Shown: one piece after another, positions 63,297-64,000 of the stretch
How positions within the stretch are numbered: position 1 is the stretch's first letter
Layout of the letters: the number at the start of each line of letters is the position of its first letter
Source: Caproiciproducens sp. CPB-2
GTDB lineage: Bacteria > Bacillota > Clostridia > Oscillospirales > Acutalibacteraceae
Reading direction: 5' to 3'
Length of the DNA stretch: 64,000 nucleotides
NCBI RefSeq assembly: GCF_036287215.1
Contig: NZ_CP142860.1
Span: 1,302,001-1,366,000 of the forward strand
Notes under the pieces: model-generated
Databases searched by the model: none
Told to the model about the DNA's origin: nothing
What the model saw: only the letters and a program-made list of their open reading frames with translations
Position numbers and translations under genes: made by a program

Positions 63297-64000
63297 ATGA
63301 GTTTTGTAATACTTGATTTGGAATGGAACGGAACCTACAACCGCCGGCTCAAGGGCTTTATGAACGAGATCATTGAGTTCGGCGCGGTGAAGGTGGACCG
63401 CGACCTGAACGTAGTCGATACCTTTGAGGCCCTGATCCGTCCGCAGGTCGGCAAGAAAATCAGCGGGAAGATCAAGACGCTGACCAGTATTACCAACGAG
63501 GACCTGAAGGACGGGCTGCAGTTCATGCAGGTTGTGAGCCGGTTCCGGAAATGGGCCGGGGACGCGGTGTTCATGACGTGGGGTACGTCGGATGTCCTTG
63601 CGCTGATTGAAAACTGCCGCTACTTTTGCGGCAACGAGCGTATCCCCTTTTTGAAGCGCTATGTCGATCTTCAGGCCTACTGCGAAAAGAGGCTCGATTA
63701 CGACCCGGCGAAGCAAATGGGCCTGAGTACTTCCGCACAGCTGCTGGATATCGACGAGGATGGCTTTGACCATCACCGTGCTTTGGGAGACAGCCTGCTG
63801 TCTCTGCGATGTTTTCAGAAGCTGTATGCCCCCGGGCAGCTGGAACCGTTTATTCAGGACGCGACAACGGATGAGTTTTACAACCGGATCCTTTTCAAGA
63901 CGCTGATTGTCTGCGATCTGAACAACCCGCTGATCAAACGGAGCGATATGCATTTCAAATGCGATCTCTGCGGAGGGCGGGCGCACAGGACGAGCGAATG
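63297..64000 (+). CDS. DEDDh-type 3'-5' exonuclease, C-terminus cut by window end
   Basis: 234 codons are visible and the frame is still open at the window end. FVILDLEWNGTYNRRLKGFMNEIIEFGAVKVD gives exonuclease motif I (Asp7, Glu9), FMTWGTSDV motif II and DHHRALGDSLLSL motif III with the His/Asp pair. A CDLCGG zinc-like pair appears at the very end. It resembles KapD/ERI-1-type exonucleases. Its start lies 2 bases beyond the typA stop codon, so coupling is likely. Confidence 0.85.
   Translation, partial: MSFVILDLEWNGTYNRRLKGFMNEIIEFGAVKVDRDLNVVDTFEALIRPQVGKKISGKIKTLTSITNEDLKDGLQFMQVVSRFRKWAGDAVFMTWGTSDVLALIENCRYFCGNERIPFLKRYVDLQAYCEKRLDYDPAKQMGLSTSAQLLDIDEDGFDHHRALGDSLLSLRCFQKLYAPGQLEPFIQDATTDEFYNRILFKTLIVCDLNNPLIKRSDMHFKCDLCGGRAHRTSE

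Overview
The window looks like a chromosome segment of a Gram-positive, spore-former-type anaerobe of the class Clostridia, most like the Oscillospirales/Ruminococcaceae. The evidence is the scRNA-dnaX-ybaB-recR cluster, SdpR/SdpI, the Ku/LigD pair, DegV, an AbrB-like regulator, a DnaD/DnaI pair, an rpsF-ssb-rpsR operon and GC-rich REP-like repeats of a type familiar from that group. Most genes are moderately GC-rich. The block at about 26.4-37.9 kb is strikingly AT-rich and was probably acquired by transfer. No species is claimed.

Layout. 0-3 kb: end of a cell-surface polysaccharide operon (sugar dehydrogenase, UDP-GlcNAc 2-epimerase, glycosyltransferase). 3-6.7 kb: family-4 uracil-DNA glycosylase, motAB stator genes, and an sdpIR pair with a clear promoter and palindromic operator. 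6.7-10.6 kb: SRP RNA, dnaX, ybaB, recR, smpB and tmRNA. 10.56-10.92 kb: two tandem 170-bp units, each beginning with a copy of the tmRNA 3' end. A third copy of their 139-bp core lies at 18.3 kb.

11.3-17.3 kb: a two-component system and two further transcription units (membrane protein, radical SAM protein and DegV; then a small repeat membrane protein and a PlsY-like acyltransferase). All three promoters carry the same 11-bp-periodic direct repeats at the same distance from the -10 box. I read this as one regulon, probably an envelope or lipid response, and it is the best candidate here for an undescribed system. 17.6-26.1 kb: a frameshifted flavodoxin-like gene, ku and ligD (NHEJ), an AbrB-like regulator, a zinc-ribbon protein, a ferritin-like protein, a broken pirin gene and several very small genes, followed by a probable small structured RNA.

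26.4-37.9 kb: AT-rich exopolysaccharide locus with two EpsG-like polymerases, an initiating sugar-phosphate transferase, a Wzz-like protein, a degenerate tyrosine-kinase-like protein, four glycosyltransferases and a flippase. 39-43.5 kb: P-type cation ATPase followed by two TrkA-type RCK proteins. 43.7-48 kb: HAD phosphatase, GH18 chitinase-like protein, Gfo/Idh/MocA oxidoreductase and NYN/OST-HTH protein. 48-53 kb: complete branched-chain amino-acid ABC transporter on the minus strand. 53.4-64 kb: bactofilin, rpsF-ssb-rpsR, galU, a RING/zinc-ribbon membrane protein, prfB without the usual programmed frameshift, the DnaI/DnaD primosome pair, tRNA-Gly, typA and a partial DEDDh exonuclease.
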